A stretch of DNA of 64,000 bases, taken from Azospirillum brasilense (GTDB lineage: Bacteria > Pseudomonadota > Alphaproteobacteria > Azospirillales > Azospirillaceae). Made by a program: the position numbers and the translations under genes. Below the pieces are notes generated by a model that had not been told where the DNA came from, searched no databases, and worked only from the letters and a program-made list of their open reading frames with translations. Positions 44,435 through 52,437 of this stretch are shown here, piece by piece. The DNA lies in the NCBI RefSeq assembly GCF_005222205.1, contig NZ_CP032345.1, positions 1,985,501-2,049,500 on the forward strand, written 5' to 3'. The stretch's first letter is position 1. Each line of letters starts with the position of its first letter.

Positions 44435-45211
44435 ATGGTCGAATTCAACCTGCCCGCCAATTCCAAGGTCGGCGTCGGCAAGACCATCAACGCCGCCAAC
44501 GGCGCCAAGCGGGCGAAGACCTTCAAGATCTACCGCTGGTCGCCGGATGACGGACAGAACCCGCGGGTCGACACCTACGTCGTCGACCTCGACAAGTTCG
44601 GCCCGATGATCCTGGACGCGATCATCTACATCAAGAACAACGTCGACTCGACCCTGACCTTCCGGCGCTCCTGCCGCGAGGGCATCTGCGGGTCCTGCGC
44701 GATGAACATCGACGGCACCAACACGCTGGCCTGCCTGAAGGCCATCGAGGAGGTGAAGGGCGACGTCAAGATCTACCCGCTGCCGCACATGCCGGTGGTC
44801 AAGGATCTCGTCCCCGACCTGAAGCACATCTACGCCCAGCTCGCCTCGATCAAGCCGTGGCTGCAGTCGCAGTCGCCGGCCCCGAGCCGCGAGCGTCTGC
44901 AGTCGCCGGAGGACCGCGCCAAGCTGGACGGCCTCTACGAGTGCATCCTGTGCTTCTGCTGCTCGACCTCCTGCCCCAGCTACTGGTGGAACGGCGACCG
45001 CTACCTCGGCCCGTCGATCCTGCTCCAGGCCTACCGCTGGATCGTGGACAGCCGCGACGAGATGACGGGCGAGCGCCTCGACAACCTCGAGGACCCGTTC
45101 CGCCTCTATCGCTGCCACACCATCATGAACTGCACCAAGGCGTGCCCGAAGGGCCTCAACCCGGCCAAGGCCATCGCCGAGATCAAGAAGCTGATGGTTC
45201 AGCGCCGCTGA
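44435..45211 (+). CDS. sdhB: Succinate dehydrogenase iron-sulfur subunit
   Basis: 258 residues. The 2Fe-2S ligands are in [24 protein letters not shown]; the 4Fe-4S and 3Fe-4S ligands are in [18 protein letters not shown] and [22 protein letters not shown]. Carries electrons from the flavin to quinone. Last gene of the operon, followed by a strong terminator. Confidence 0.98.
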   Translation: MVEFNLPANSKVGVGKTINAANGAKRAKTFKIYRWSPDDGQNPRVDTYVVDLDKFGPMILDAIIYIKNNVDSTLTFRRSCREGICGSCAMNIDGTNTLACLKAIEEVKGDVKIYPLPHMPVVKDLVPDLKHIYAQLASIKPWLQSQSPAPSRERLQSPEDRAKLDGLYECILCFCCSTSCPSYWWNGDRYLGPSILLQAYRWIVDSRDEMTGERLDNLEDPFRLYRCHTIMNCTKACPKGLNPAKAIAEIKKLMVQRR

Positions 45212-45238
45212 TCCGTCCGTTTCGGTTCGTTGATGAGG

Positions 45239-45271
45239 AACGGGGCGCCTCCGCGAGGGGGCGCCCCGTTT
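45239..45271 (+). terminator. Intrinsic terminator of sdhCDAB
   Basis: Stem AACGGGGCGCC... with its complement GGCGCCCCGTT (14 positions, one mismatch), loop GCGA, then TTT; 28 bp after the sdhB stop. Confidence 0.85.
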
Positions 45272-45298
45272 GCATTGGTCCTTGGGCGGCGTCCTGGC

Positions 45299-45502
45299 TC
45301 ACGCGAAGTCGGGGTCGGTGGGCCGGGACGGCGGCAGGTCGTCGTTGGGCAGGGGGGAGGGCATATCCTCCTGCGGGCCGGGGGTCGGCAGGTCCGGGTT
45401 GTCAGTCAGGGGGCCCGGGGTGGGAAGGTCCTGGCCCGGCGGCGGGAAGGGCGGGGCCGCGCGCAGCGGCTGCGGAAAGGCGCTCGAATAGGTCCAGCCC
45501 AT
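45299..45502 (-). CDS. Small proline-rich protein
   Basis: 67 residues, about one third proline, with repeats of the type DLPTPGP (LTDNPDLPTPGP after an earlier QDLPTPGP), and a tryptophan-containing N-terminus MGWTYSSAFPQPL. GGGAG lies 10 bp before the ATG, which supports a real gene. No signal peptide or family recognised; predicted disordered. Confidence 0.45.
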   Translation of the reverse strand: MGWTYSSAFPQPLRAAPPFPPPGQDLPTPGPLTDNPDLPTPGPQEDMPSPLPNDDLPPSRPTDPDFA

Positions 45503-45655
45503 GGGTCTGTCGCTCCCGGTGTGGTGAGGGTGTCCTGCATCAACCGTCCGGCTGGCCCGTCTGCGCAGGTTGACCGGCGGCGATGAGGGGGTATGCTTTT
45601 CGAGGGAGCGAACCATCCGGATAGAACCAACCCCAAGCCAAAAAGGGAGAAGATC

Positions 45656-46504
45656 ATGGGCAGCACGGCCGGCCAGGCGTTGAGCTACATCCAGGGCGAA
45701 TGGATCGCGGGCAACCCCGCCATCGTCGGCCCGATGACTCACGCGCTCTGGCTGTCTTCGGTCGTTTTCGACGGCGCCCGCGCTTTCCAGGGTGTGGCCC
45801 CCGACCTTGACCGCCACTGCGCCCGCGTCGTGCGCTCGGCCCAGGTGATGGGCCTCGCCCCCATGCTGACCGCCGGCGAGATCGAGGAGCTGTGCTGGGA
45901 CGGCATCCGCCGCTTCCCCAAGGAGGCCGAGCTGTACATCCGCCCCATGTTCTACGCGGAGGAGGGCTTCGTCGCGCCCGACGCGGAGAGCACGCGCTTC
46001 GTCCTGTCGGTCTACGAGGCGCCGCTGCCCAGCGTCGCCGGCTTCACCGCCGGGCTGTCGAGCCGCCGCCGCCCGGTGCCGGACATGGCGCCGACCGAGG
46101 CCAAGGCCGCCTGCCTCTACCCCAACGCCGGGCTGGCCCTGAAGGAGGCGCGGGAGCGCGGCTTCGACAACGCCATCATGCTCGACCCCATCGGCAACGT
46201 CGCGGAATTCGCCACGGCCAACCTGTTCATCGCCAAGGACGGGGTGGTGCGCACGCCGGTGCACAACGGCACCTTCCTCAACGGCATCACCCGACAGCGC
46301 GTGATCGCCCTGCTGCGCGACGACGGCGTGACGGTGGAGGAGGCCACCCTGAGCCCCAGCGACGTGCTGGAGGCGGACGAGGTCTTCTCGACGGGCAATT
46401 ACGCCAAGGTGGTGCCGGTCACCCGCGTCGAGCAGCGCGTCCTGCAACCCGGCCCCCTGGCGGCGCGGGCACGGGCGCTCTATTGGGAATTCGCCTTCCG
46501 CTGA
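45656..46504 (+). CDS. Branched-chain amino acid aminotransferase-like, PLP class IV
   Basis: 282 residues from ATG 45656, with AAGGGAGA upstream. Fold-type IV aminotransferase: MTHALWLSSVVFDGARAFQGVAPDLDRHCARVVRSA (in pieces) at the N-terminus, PLP Lys150 in EAKAACLYPN, GFDNAIMLDPIGNVAEFATANLFIAKDG, and LNGITRQRVIALLRDDG. Most like IlvE-type enzymes but shorter (IlvE about 300-310), so a D-amino acid or other class IV substrate cannot be excluded. Monocistronic by position. Confidence 0.85.
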   Translation: MGSTAGQALSYIQGEWIAGNPAIVGPMTHALWLSSVVFDGARAFQGVAPDLDRHCARVVRSAQVMGLAPMLTAGEIEELCWDGIRRFPKEAELYIRPMFYAEEGFVAPDAESTRFVLSVYEAPLPSVAGFTAGLSSRRRPVPDMAPTEAKAACLYPNAGLALKEARERGFDNAIMLDPIGNVAEFATANLFIAKDGVVRTPVHNGTFLNGITRQRVIALLRDDGVTVEEATLSPSDVLEADEVFSTGNYAKVVPVTRVEQRVLQPGPLAARARALYWEFAFR

Positions 46505-46641
46505 CCGGCGGCGATCGATCCCGAATGCCGGTTTCCGGGCGGTATGCGGCCCGGAAACCGGCTTGATGACTGGCCGGTTCCGCGGCATGATTCCGTCGAA
46601 ACGGTGGGGCGGCCCACCGAAGGAATCCGTGGAGGAAGGGC

Positions 46642-47238
46642 ATGCAATTCCGCGAACGGCGCCGCGTGATCCAGGTGATCCGCACCGTCTACGATCCGGA
46701 CCTGAAGCGCGGGCGGTCGGAGCTGGTCGGGAAGATCGACAAGGCCGCCCCCGTGGTCACCGACAAGCTGCAGAAAAGCTGCACGCCGGAGGAGTTGTCG
46801 GAAATCCTCACCTATCTGGACGACCGTCACAACCGCCTGCGCAACGAGGCGGTGCGCGCCGGGGCGGAAACCCTGCCGGCCCAGATGCGGGAAGCCGCGG
46901 AGTATTTCCGCACCCACCGCGACGACGACGCGCGGGCCTTCGCCACGGAAATCCGGCTGGCGTGGGAGGAGTTGAAAACGGCCCTGCGCGAGTCCGGCTT
47001 TTCCAAAAGCAAGGTGTTGAAAAGGGGGGCGGACCGGGACAAGGTCGCGACGCTGCCGGAGGCGCCGACGCCCACTGTGTCTTTGAGCGTCGAGGGCGCG
47101 GCCGAACCGGTGAGCGTCCGGTCGCCCGCACAGCCGGTTCGCAAACCGCGCGCCAGGAAGGCGCGGGCCGTCTCCGCCGCCGCCGTGGAGGGGGCATCCC
47201 CGGACATGGACGGGGCCGGCAGCCCTCCGGCGGTCTGA
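46642..47238 (+). CDS. Hypothetical protein with basic tail
   Basis: 198 residues, preceded by GGAGGAAGG. Helical N-terminal domain (QFRERRRVIQVIRTVYDPDLKRGRSELVGKID, LTYLDDRHNRLRNEAVR, TEIRLAWEELKTALRESGF), then a disordered tail rich in Ala, Pro and Arg (PVRKPRARKARAVSAAAV). The basic tail suggests nucleic-acid contact. Lies at the left edge of the phage-derived region; family not recognised. Confidence 0.6.
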   Translation: MQFRERRRVIQVIRTVYDPDLKRGRSELVGKIDKAAPVVTDKLQKSCTPEELSEILTYLDDRHNRLRNEAVRAGAETLPAQMREAAEYFRTHRDDDARAFATEIRLAWEELKTALRESGFSKSKVLKRGADRDKVATLPEAPTPTVSLSVEGAAEPVSVRSPAQPVRKPRARKARAVSAAAVEGASPDMDGAGSPPAV

Positions 47239-47251
47239 CGACCGCGCCGGT

Positions 47252-47584
47252 TCAGCCGCCTGCGCGAACCAGCGCGCTGGCGGCGTTGCGGTGATGGGTC
47301 AGCGCGGCGGTGAGGCGGGTCAACCAGACGTCGCTGGCCGTCCGGTCGGCGGGCAGGGCGCGGCGACGGTGCGCGGTGCCCCGGCGCGCCTCCTCGGCCA
47401 ACCGGACATGCAGGCGAAGCGCGGCGGCCCGGGCCAGGACGGTGTAGCGCTCCACCCCTTCCAGAAGCGCAGCCCGCAAAGCGTCGCGTGGCGGCGCGTC
47501 ATCGTGGTGGCGTTCCAACGCTTCGAGAAGGGCCAGATCTTCGAGACGCGAGGGGCGCGGAGGCGTTCTGGCGATTCCGGTCAT
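47252..47584 (-). CDS. Small hypothetical helical protein
   Basis: 110 residues, mostly helical (RLEDLALLEALERHHDDAPPRDALRAALLEGVERYTVLARAAALRL). No catalytic motif. Located 14 bp from the end of the gene at 46642 (convergent) and upstream of nothing else on its strand; its promoter region holds the AAGGAAAAATATCCTAGG element shared in part with the other flank of the S24 repressor gene. Function unknown. Confidence 0.5.
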   Translation of the reverse strand: MTGIARTPPRPSRLEDLALLEALERHHDDAPPRDALRAALLEGVERYTVLARAAALRLHVRLAEEARRGTAHRRRALPADRTASDVWLTRLTAALTHHRNAASALVRAGG

Positions 47585-47617
47585 GACCGGACGCTAGACC
47601 TTCGGACCGCCAATGTA

Positions 47618-47635
47618 AAGGAAAAATATCCTAGG
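47618..47635. promoter_or_regulatory. Operator candidate upstream of the 110-residue gene
   Basis: Minus strand reads CCTAGG-ATATTTTTCCTT followed by TACA; AGGA/TCCT arms are inverted around AAAATA. A related arrangement (CCTAGG ... TATTTTCCTT-GACG) lies at 48325-48359 on the other side of the S24 repressor. Confidence 0.4.
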
Positions 47636-47658
47636 ACCGTGTGCCGCAGGGCTGACGC

Positions 47659-48291
47659 TTACTGGCTTGCCCAGACGATGCGGGCCATCCAGGCCACCTC
47701 GGCGCGCGGGATGCTGCGGTCCGGATGGGCGCGGTTGATGGAGATCAGCTCGATCTTCGTGGCGGTCTCGCGCAGGAGCTGCTTCGCCATCACCTCGCCG
47801 CCCTTGGTGCGGACGACGACGCGGTCGTTGCGCCGGATCTGCGCGGCGGGCGAGACGATGATGGTGTCGCCGTCGCGGTAGACCGGGTCCATGCTGTCCC
47901 CGGCGATCTCCAGCGCGTAGGCGTGGGGGTCGCCGATGCTGGGGAACAGAAGCTCGTCCCAGCCCACGCCCGAGGGAAAGCCGGCGTCGTCGAAGAAGCC
48001 GGCGTTGCCCGCCTGGGCGTAGCCGATGACCGGCACCCGCTGGAGCGAGCCGGCGCCCGCGGCATCGCCGACGAGGCTGACGAATTCCGACAGCGACGCG
48101 CCGGTCGCCTCCAGAACCTTGGACACGCTCTCCGTCGAGGGCCAGCGGAGCTTGCCGTCGCCGGTGGTCCGCTTGCTCTTGTTGAAGGTCGTCGGGTCCA
48201 GCCCCGCGCGCCGCGCGAGCCCGGAGGCCGACAGCCCGTGCTGGGCCGCGAGGCGGTCGATGGCCCGCCAAATGTCCGCATGTTTGAGCAT
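47659..48291 (-). CDS. LexA/S24-type self-cleaving transcriptional repressor (phage C2/CI-like)
   Basis: 210 residues. Residues 1-70 are an HTH (ASGLARRAGLDPTTFNKSKR, WPSTESVSKVLEATGASLSEF). Residues about 85-210 are an S24 peptidase with Ser133 in LEIAGDSMDPVYRDGD and Lys170 in EVMAKQLL as the catalytic dyad, and a possible Ala-Gly cleavage site near 93-95 (YAQAGNAG). Such repressors control prophage lytic genes or SOS-like genes through RecA-stimulated cleavage. It is divergent from the phage morphogenesis genes, with operator-like elements between them. Confidence 0.9.
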   Translation of the reverse strand: MLKHADIWRAIDRLAAQHGLSASGLARRAGLDPTTFNKSKRTTGDGKLRWPSTESVSKVLEATGASLSEFVSLVGDAAGAGSLQRVPVIGYAQAGNAGFFDDAGFPSGVGWDELLFPSIGDPHAYALEIAGDSMDPVYRDGDTIIVSPAAQIRRNDRVVVRTKGGEVMAKQLLRETATKIELISINRAHPDRSIPRAEVAWMARIVWASQ

Positions 48292-48324
48292 GGGAGGATA
48301 ATCACATAAACCGCCCGCCTCGTC

Positions 48325-48377
48325 CCTAGGAACCTATTCATATTTTCCTTGACGAAGGATTTTAATCAGTACATAAC
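48325..48377 (+). promoter_or_regulatory. Phage-side promoter with operator-like repeats
   Basis: TTGACG (48349-48354), 17 bp, CATAAC (48372-48377). The -35 sits inside the inverted repeat TCCTT-GACG-AAGGA (48346-48359), and CCTAGG is at 48325-48330, so repressor binding would mask the promoter. Its first gene would be at 48488. Confidence 0.5.
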
Positions 48378-48487
48378 GTGAACATCTGTTCGCCAGCCGC
48401 GCGTGCCGCGGCCCATCCGGCGCTCCGCCCGAGAGCGATGTGGCGCCCGCGAACGCAAGAGCTGCAATTCCGAGGGAGACCCCACGC

Positions 48488-48853
48488 ATGGTCCATCACC
48501 GCAACACGTCCATGGTCCTGTCCGACGCCGTCGGGGAGCCGTTCGGCAGCGCGGAGGAGGCGTGGTTCTGGTCGGTCCAGGCGCAGGACGCCAAGGCCGC
48601 CGGGGCGCGCATCGCCGCCGGGCGGGGGCTCGTCCAGCGCCCGTGCGAGCCCGGCGACGTGCTGTGCGCGGTGGATCGGCTGTACCGCCGCCGCCTGCTG
48701 ATCCGCGACCATCTGCATGTGCTGGTTCATTACGGGCGCCGCCTGATGGCGCCGGACCCGGCGCGTTACCGCGAGCAGCGCGCCCACACCCTGTGGCGGG
48801 AGGCGTTCGACCGGCTCCGCCCGGTGCTGCGCGACAAGGGCATCGTTCAGTGA
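48488..48853 (+). CDS. Phage-cluster hypothetical protein
   Basis: 121 residues from ATG 48488, with GGGAGAC upstream. GEPFGSAEEAWFWSVQAQDAKAAGARI, PCEPGDVLCAVDRLYRRRLLIRDHLHVLVHYGRRLMAPD and EAFDRLRPVLRDKG read as a compact helical domain; proteins of this look are common beside terminase/portal genes in alphaproteobacterial prophages, but I cannot name it. The stop overlaps the GTG start of the next gene (GTGA). Confidence 0.65.
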   Translation: MVHHRNTSMVLSDAVGEPFGSAEEAWFWSVQAQDAKAAGARIAAGRGLVQRPCEPGDVLCAVDRLYRRRLLIRDHLHVLVHYGRRLMAPDPARYREQRAHTLWREAFDRLRPVLRDKGIVQ

Positions 48854-49278
48854 GCACGCCTCTGCCGCAGCCCTGCCAAGCGGGGCCCTGCCGGCCGGGA
48901 GCGGACGCGCCGCGCGCCTGGGTGGTCTTCCGGGGCGAGGCGGAACTGTGGTGGCTGCGCCTGCTGAAGCCGGGCTACCGCCACTGCTTCGCGCTGCTGC
49001 ACGACGGGCGCCGCTGGGTGATCGTCGACCCGCTTTCGCCCTTCACCGACGTGTCGGTCCTCGATCTGCCCGCCGCCTTCGATCTGCCGGGCTGGTACCG
49101 CGGGTTGGGCATGGCGGTGATCCCGGCGCCGGTGCGGCGCGGTCTGACCCGCCCGGCCCCCTGGGGACCCTTCACCTGCGTGGAGGCGGTCAAGCGCCTG
49201 CTGGGGTTGCACGCGCCCGGTGTCCTGACGCCCTGGCAGCTTTACCGGCGGCTGGCGTGCTCCGCCGTCGGGTCCTGA
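48850..49278 (+). CDS. Phage-cluster protein with possible permuted papain-like hydrolase fold
   Basis: 142 residues from GTG 48850, overlapping the previous stop by 4 bp. WWLRLLKPGYRHCFALLHDGRRWVIVDPLS puts His45 at the start of two strands, and PFTCVEAVKRLLGL puts Cys110 at the N-cap of a helix. This His-then-Cys order is what circularly permuted NlpC/P60 (YiiX/LRAT-like) cysteine hydrolases show. That is a hypothesis from residue order only; no third catalytic residue is certain. Confidence 0.6.
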   Translation: MSTPLPQPCQAGPCRPGADAPRAWVVFRGEAELWWLRLLKPGYRHCFALLHDGRRWVIVDPLSPFTDVSVLDLPAAFDLPGWYRGLGMAVIPAPVRRGLTRPAPWGPFTCVEAVKRLLGLHAPGVLTPWQLYRRLACSAVGS

Positions 49279-49344
49279 TCGGCGCCGCCGTCCCACCCCC
49301 GCTTCCAGTCGCCCTGTCTCACCACGAACAAGGAAACCCCGCCC

Positions 49345-49764
49345 ATGGCGAACCTGTTCAAGGCGCCGCGGCCGACGGCGCCGCCGGCGCCCGCCCCGGA
49401 CCCCGCGCCCACCCCCCAACCCACGCCGGCCCCCGCCCCCGAGCCTGTCCCCGCGCCGACCCCGGCGCCCGAGGCGGCTCCGGCGCCGGTTCCCGCCACG
49501 ACGCCCTGGTGGAACACCGCCCCGGACCCGGTGCCGGCACCCGCCGCCCCGGTGGTCGAGGCCCCGTCCTCCGCGGTCCCGCCCGCCGCCGATCCGGTCA
49601 CCCCGGTTCCGGCCAGGGAGGAGGAGAAGGACCCGGCGAAGGCCGCCGAGGCGCTGATCCAGCGGCGCAACCGGGGACGGGCGGGGACGGTCCAGACCTC
49701 CTGGCGGGGCGCGCTGGACGTCGGCGCCCTGGTGCCGCTGCGCAAGCGTCTGTTGGGGGAGTGA
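49345..49764 (+). CDS. Proline-rich phage structural-module protein
   Basis: 139 residues. Residues 10-95 are almost all Pro/Ala (PTPAPAPEPVPAPTPAPEA-type repeats), followed by KAAEALIQRRNRGRAGTVQTSWRGALDVGALVPLRKRLLGE. The C-terminal RRNRGRAGT...KRLLG signature is typical of small proteins next to the connector gene in podovirus genomes (RNRGRASTILTGG-type). Role unknown; the Pro/Ala stretch is unusually long for that family. Confidence 0.65.
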   Translation: MANLFKAPRPTAPPAPAPDPAPTPQPTPAPAPEPVPAPTPAPEAAPAPVPATTPWWNTAPDPVPAPAAPVVEAPSSAVPPAADPVTPVPAREEEKDPAKAAEALIQRRNRGRAGTVQTSWRGALDVGALVPLRKRLLGE

Positions 49765-49768
49765 GGCC

Positions 49769-51286
49769 ATGAAGGACACCGCACCCGACGCTGTTCGGGA
49801 ACGCCGCAAGGGGAATGCCGCATCCGCGTCGCCGAACGGGCCGGAGCGTCTGCTGGAGCGCTACCGCGCCGCGCGGGAACGCCGGTCGGTCTGGGAAAGC
49901 CATTGGCAGGACTGCTACGACCACGCCCTGCCCAACGGGCAGCCCTTCCGCGGCGGCGGCACCCCCGGCGAGCGGCGGGTGGACCGGCTGTTCGACGGCA
50001 CCGCGCCGGACGCGGTGGAGCAGCTCGCCGCCAGCCTGCTCGCCGAGCTGACGCCGCCCTGGTCGCGCTGGTTCGGGCTGCAGCCCGGCCCGTCGCTGCC
50101 GGACGGGGAGCGCGACCGCGTGGCCCCGATGCTCGACCGCGCCGCCGGCATCGTGCAGGCGCATGTCGACCGCTCCAACTTCGCCGTCGAAATTCATCAG
50201 GCCTTCCTCGACCTCGTGACGGTGGGCACCGCCTGCCTGCTGATGGAGGAGGCCCCGCCCGGCGCCGCGTCCAGCCTGCGCTTCACCGCGGTGCCGCTGG
50301 CCGAGGCGGTGCTGGAGGAGGGGGCGGACGGGCGGCTGGACGGCACCTTCCGGCGCAGCGAGGCGACGCTGGCCCAGATCGAGCGCCGCTTTCCCGGCGC
50401 CCCCCTTCCGGACGAGGTGCGGGAACGCGGCGCCGCGGAGCCGGACAGCCGCTTTCCGCTGGTCGAGGCGGTGCTGCCGGACGGGATGGCCTACCGCTGG
50501 ACGGTGGTGCTGGACAGCGGCCTGGCCGATCCCGCCACGCTGGCCGAGGGCCGCTTCGCGCAATCGCCGTTCATCAACTTCCGCTGGCTCAAGGCACCGG
50601 GGGAGACCTACGGCCGGTCGCCGGTCATGAAGGCGCTGCCCGACATCAAGACCGCCAACAAGGTGGTCGAGCTGGTGCTGAAGAACGCCTCCGTCGCCGT
50701 CACCGGCATCTGGCAGGCCGACGACGACGGGGTGCTGAACCCCGCGACGATCCGGCTGGTGCCGGGGACGATTATCCCCAAGGCGGTGGGGTCGGCCGGG
50801 CTGACGCCGCTCGCCAACCCTGGCCGGTTCGACGTGTCGCAGCTCGTGCTCGACGACCTGCGGGCGCGCATCCGCCACGCGCTGCTGGCCGACCGGCTGG
50901 GGCCGCTGGACCAGCCGCGCATGACCGCGACCGAGGTGGTCGAACGCTCCGCCGAGATGGCCCGGCTGCTGGGCGCGACCTACGGGCGGCTCCAGGCGGA
51001 GCTGCTGACACCGCTGGTGCTGCGCGCCGTCGGCATCCTGCGCCGCCGCGGCGAGATCCCGGACATCGCGGTCGACGGGCGCACGGTGGCGCTGCAGCAC
51101 CGCTCGCCACTGGCCCAGGCGCAGGCGCAGAGGGACGTCCAGGCGACGCTGCGCTGGCTGGACACCGCACGTCAACTCGGTCCGGAGGCGCTGTCGGCGG
51201 TGGACGTGGCGGCGACCGCGCGCTGGCTGGGCGAGGCCTTCGGCGTGCCCGCCAAGCTGGTGCGGGTGGAGGCGCATCATGGCTGA
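49769..51286 (+). CDS. T7-like phage head-tail connector (portal) protein
   Basis: 505 residues, the size of T7-type connectors. ERYRAARERRSVWESHWQDCYDHALPN, the DGTAPDAVEQLAASLLAELTPPWSRWFGL segment, GTACLLMEE, GRSPVMKALPDIKTANKVVELVLKNASVAVTGIWQADDDGVLNPATIRLVPGTII (in pieces) and MTATEVVERSAEMARLLGATYGRLQAELLTPL are typical of the 'head to tail connecting protein' family. Forms the dodecameric DNA entry ring. Overlaps the next gene by 8 bp. Confidence 0.9.
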   Translation: MKDTAPDAVRERRKGNAASASPNGPERLLERYRAARERRSVWESHWQDCYDHALPNGQPFRGGGTPGERRVDRLFDGTAPDAVEQLAASLLAELTPPWSRWFGLQPGPSLPDGERDRVAPMLDRAAGIVQAHVDRSNFAVEIHQAFLDLVTVGTACLLMEEAPPGAASSLRFTAVPLAEAVLEEGADGRLDGTFRRSEATLAQIERRFPGAPLPDEVRERGAAEPDSRFPLVEAVLPDGMAYRWTVVLDSGLADPATLAEGRFAQSPFINFRWLKAPGETYGRSPVMKALPDIKTANKVVELVLKNASVAVTGIWQADDDGVLNPATIRLVPGTIIPKAVGSAGLTPLANPGRFDVSQLVLDDLRARIRHALLADRLGPLDQPRMTATEVVERSAEMARLLGATYGRLQAELLTPLVLRAVGILRRRGEIPDIAVDGRTVALQHRSPLAQAQAQRDVQATLRWLDTARQLGPEALSAVDVAATARWLGEAFGVPAKLVRVEAHHG

Positions 51287-51551
51287 TCCGGCAGGATCGC
51301 ACAAAGCCGGGTGGGACTGGCTGGAAGGCGTGCCGCCCGCCGAGGCCGTTCCGGCGGGCGACCCGGCGCCCAGCTTCGCCCGCTGCTTTGCCGGGCCGGA
51401 CGGGGCGCGGGTGCTCACCGCCCTGAAGGCGATGACGCTGGAGCGCACGCTCGGCCCCGACGCCTCAGACGCTGCGCTGCGCGACCTCGAGGGCCAGCGC
51501 CGCCTGGTCGCCCTCATCCTCGCCCTGACCGCCCGCGGGCAGGGCGCCTGA
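51279..51551 (+). CDS. Small phage-cluster protein between connector and scaffold
   Basis: 90 residues. GWDWLEGVPPAEAVPAGDPAPSFARCFAGPDGARVLTALKAMTLERTLGPDASDAALRDLEGQRRLVALILALTARG (read in pieces). The FARCFAGPDGARVL...LGPDASDAALRDLEGQR pattern is the kind found in small bacteriophage-associated proteins near portals ('rcc/Bbp19-like'). Overlaps the connector end, so translation is coupled. Role unknown. Confidence 0.65.
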   Translation: MADPAGSHKAGWDWLEGVPPAEAVPAGDPAPSFARCFAGPDGARVLTALKAMTLERTLGPDASDAALRDLEGQRRLVALILALTARGQGA

Positions 51552-51576
51552 GTCTTTCATCGACAAGGAGCTATCC

Positions 51577-52272
51577 ATGGCTGAGAACCTGCTGACGTCG
51601 ACCGTTCCCGGCGCCCCGCCCACGGTGCCCGAGAAGTTCCGCGACCCGGAGACCGGGGCGGTGCGCGTCGAGGCGCTGCTGAAGTCCTATCTGGAGCTGG
51701 AGCGCAAGCTGTCCGCCTCCGGCAACGGCGAGCAGCCCGGCCTGCTGGCGGCGCCGGGCGTGCCGGACGGGCCGGAGGGCTATTGCATCGCCTGCGACCA
51801 CGGGCTGTTCGAGCCGGACCCGGCGATCAACGGCCGCCTGCGCGGTGCCGGCTTCACGCCCGAGCAGGCGCAGCTCGTCTACGATCTCGCCGCCGAACGG
51901 CTGGTCCCGCTGATCCAGGAGCTGGCCGCCGAGTTCCAGGCGGAACGCGAGGTCGAACGGCTGTCCGCCCAGTTCGGCGGGGCCGAGCGCTGGCGGGAGG
52001 TGTCGCGGCAGCTTCACGCCTGGGCGGTGAAGAACCTGCCGCCGGCGGCGGTGGAGGGGCTGTCGACCACCTATGAGGGGGTGATGGCGCTTCACCGGAT
52101 GATGACCGGCGGCGAGCCGGCCGCCCTGTCCATGCCGGCCGGCGCGCCGTCCGCCGGCGGGGAGGCGGAACTGCAGGCGCTGATGCGCGACCCCCGCTAT
52201 TGGCGGGACCGCGACCCGGCGGTGGTGTCGAAGGTGACCGACGGATTCCAGCGCCTGTATCCGACCGCCTGA
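51577..52272 (+). CDS. Putative capsid assembly scaffolding protein
   Basis: 231 residues. VPEKFRDPETGAVRVEALLKSYLELERKLS at the N-terminus is typical of T7-like scaffold/capsid-assembly proteins; then GFTPEQAQLVYDLAAERLVPLIQELAAEFQAEREVERL (long helix), and a C-terminal helix DPRYWRDRDPAVVSKVTDGFQRLYP, the usual capsid-binding end. In T7 this gene (9) is followed directly by the capsid gene; here two bacterial-type genes intervene. Confidence 0.8.
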   Translation: MAENLLTSTVPGAPPTVPEKFRDPETGAVRVEALLKSYLELERKLSASGNGEQPGLLAAPGVPDGPEGYCIACDHGLFEPDPAINGRLRGAGFTPEQAQLVYDLAAERLVPLIQELAAEFQAEREVERLSAQFGGAERWREVSRQLHAWAVKNLPPAAVEGLSTTYEGVMALHRMMTGGEPAALSMPAGAPSAGGEAELQALMRDPRYWRDRDPAVVSKVTDGFQRLYPTA

Positions 52273-52437
52273 TTGGCCGCCTGATTGGCGGGCTTGGCGC
52301 GGCTTTGCAGGGTCACCCGGCGAAGCCGCGCCGGATGGGCGAAATGTCGCAGCCGGTTTGAAAAGGACGAAGGGAGACCGGGGCAGGCAACTTGACCGTT
52401 GCGTGTTTGAAATAAAAAAGCGACGCTTTCGCGCAGA

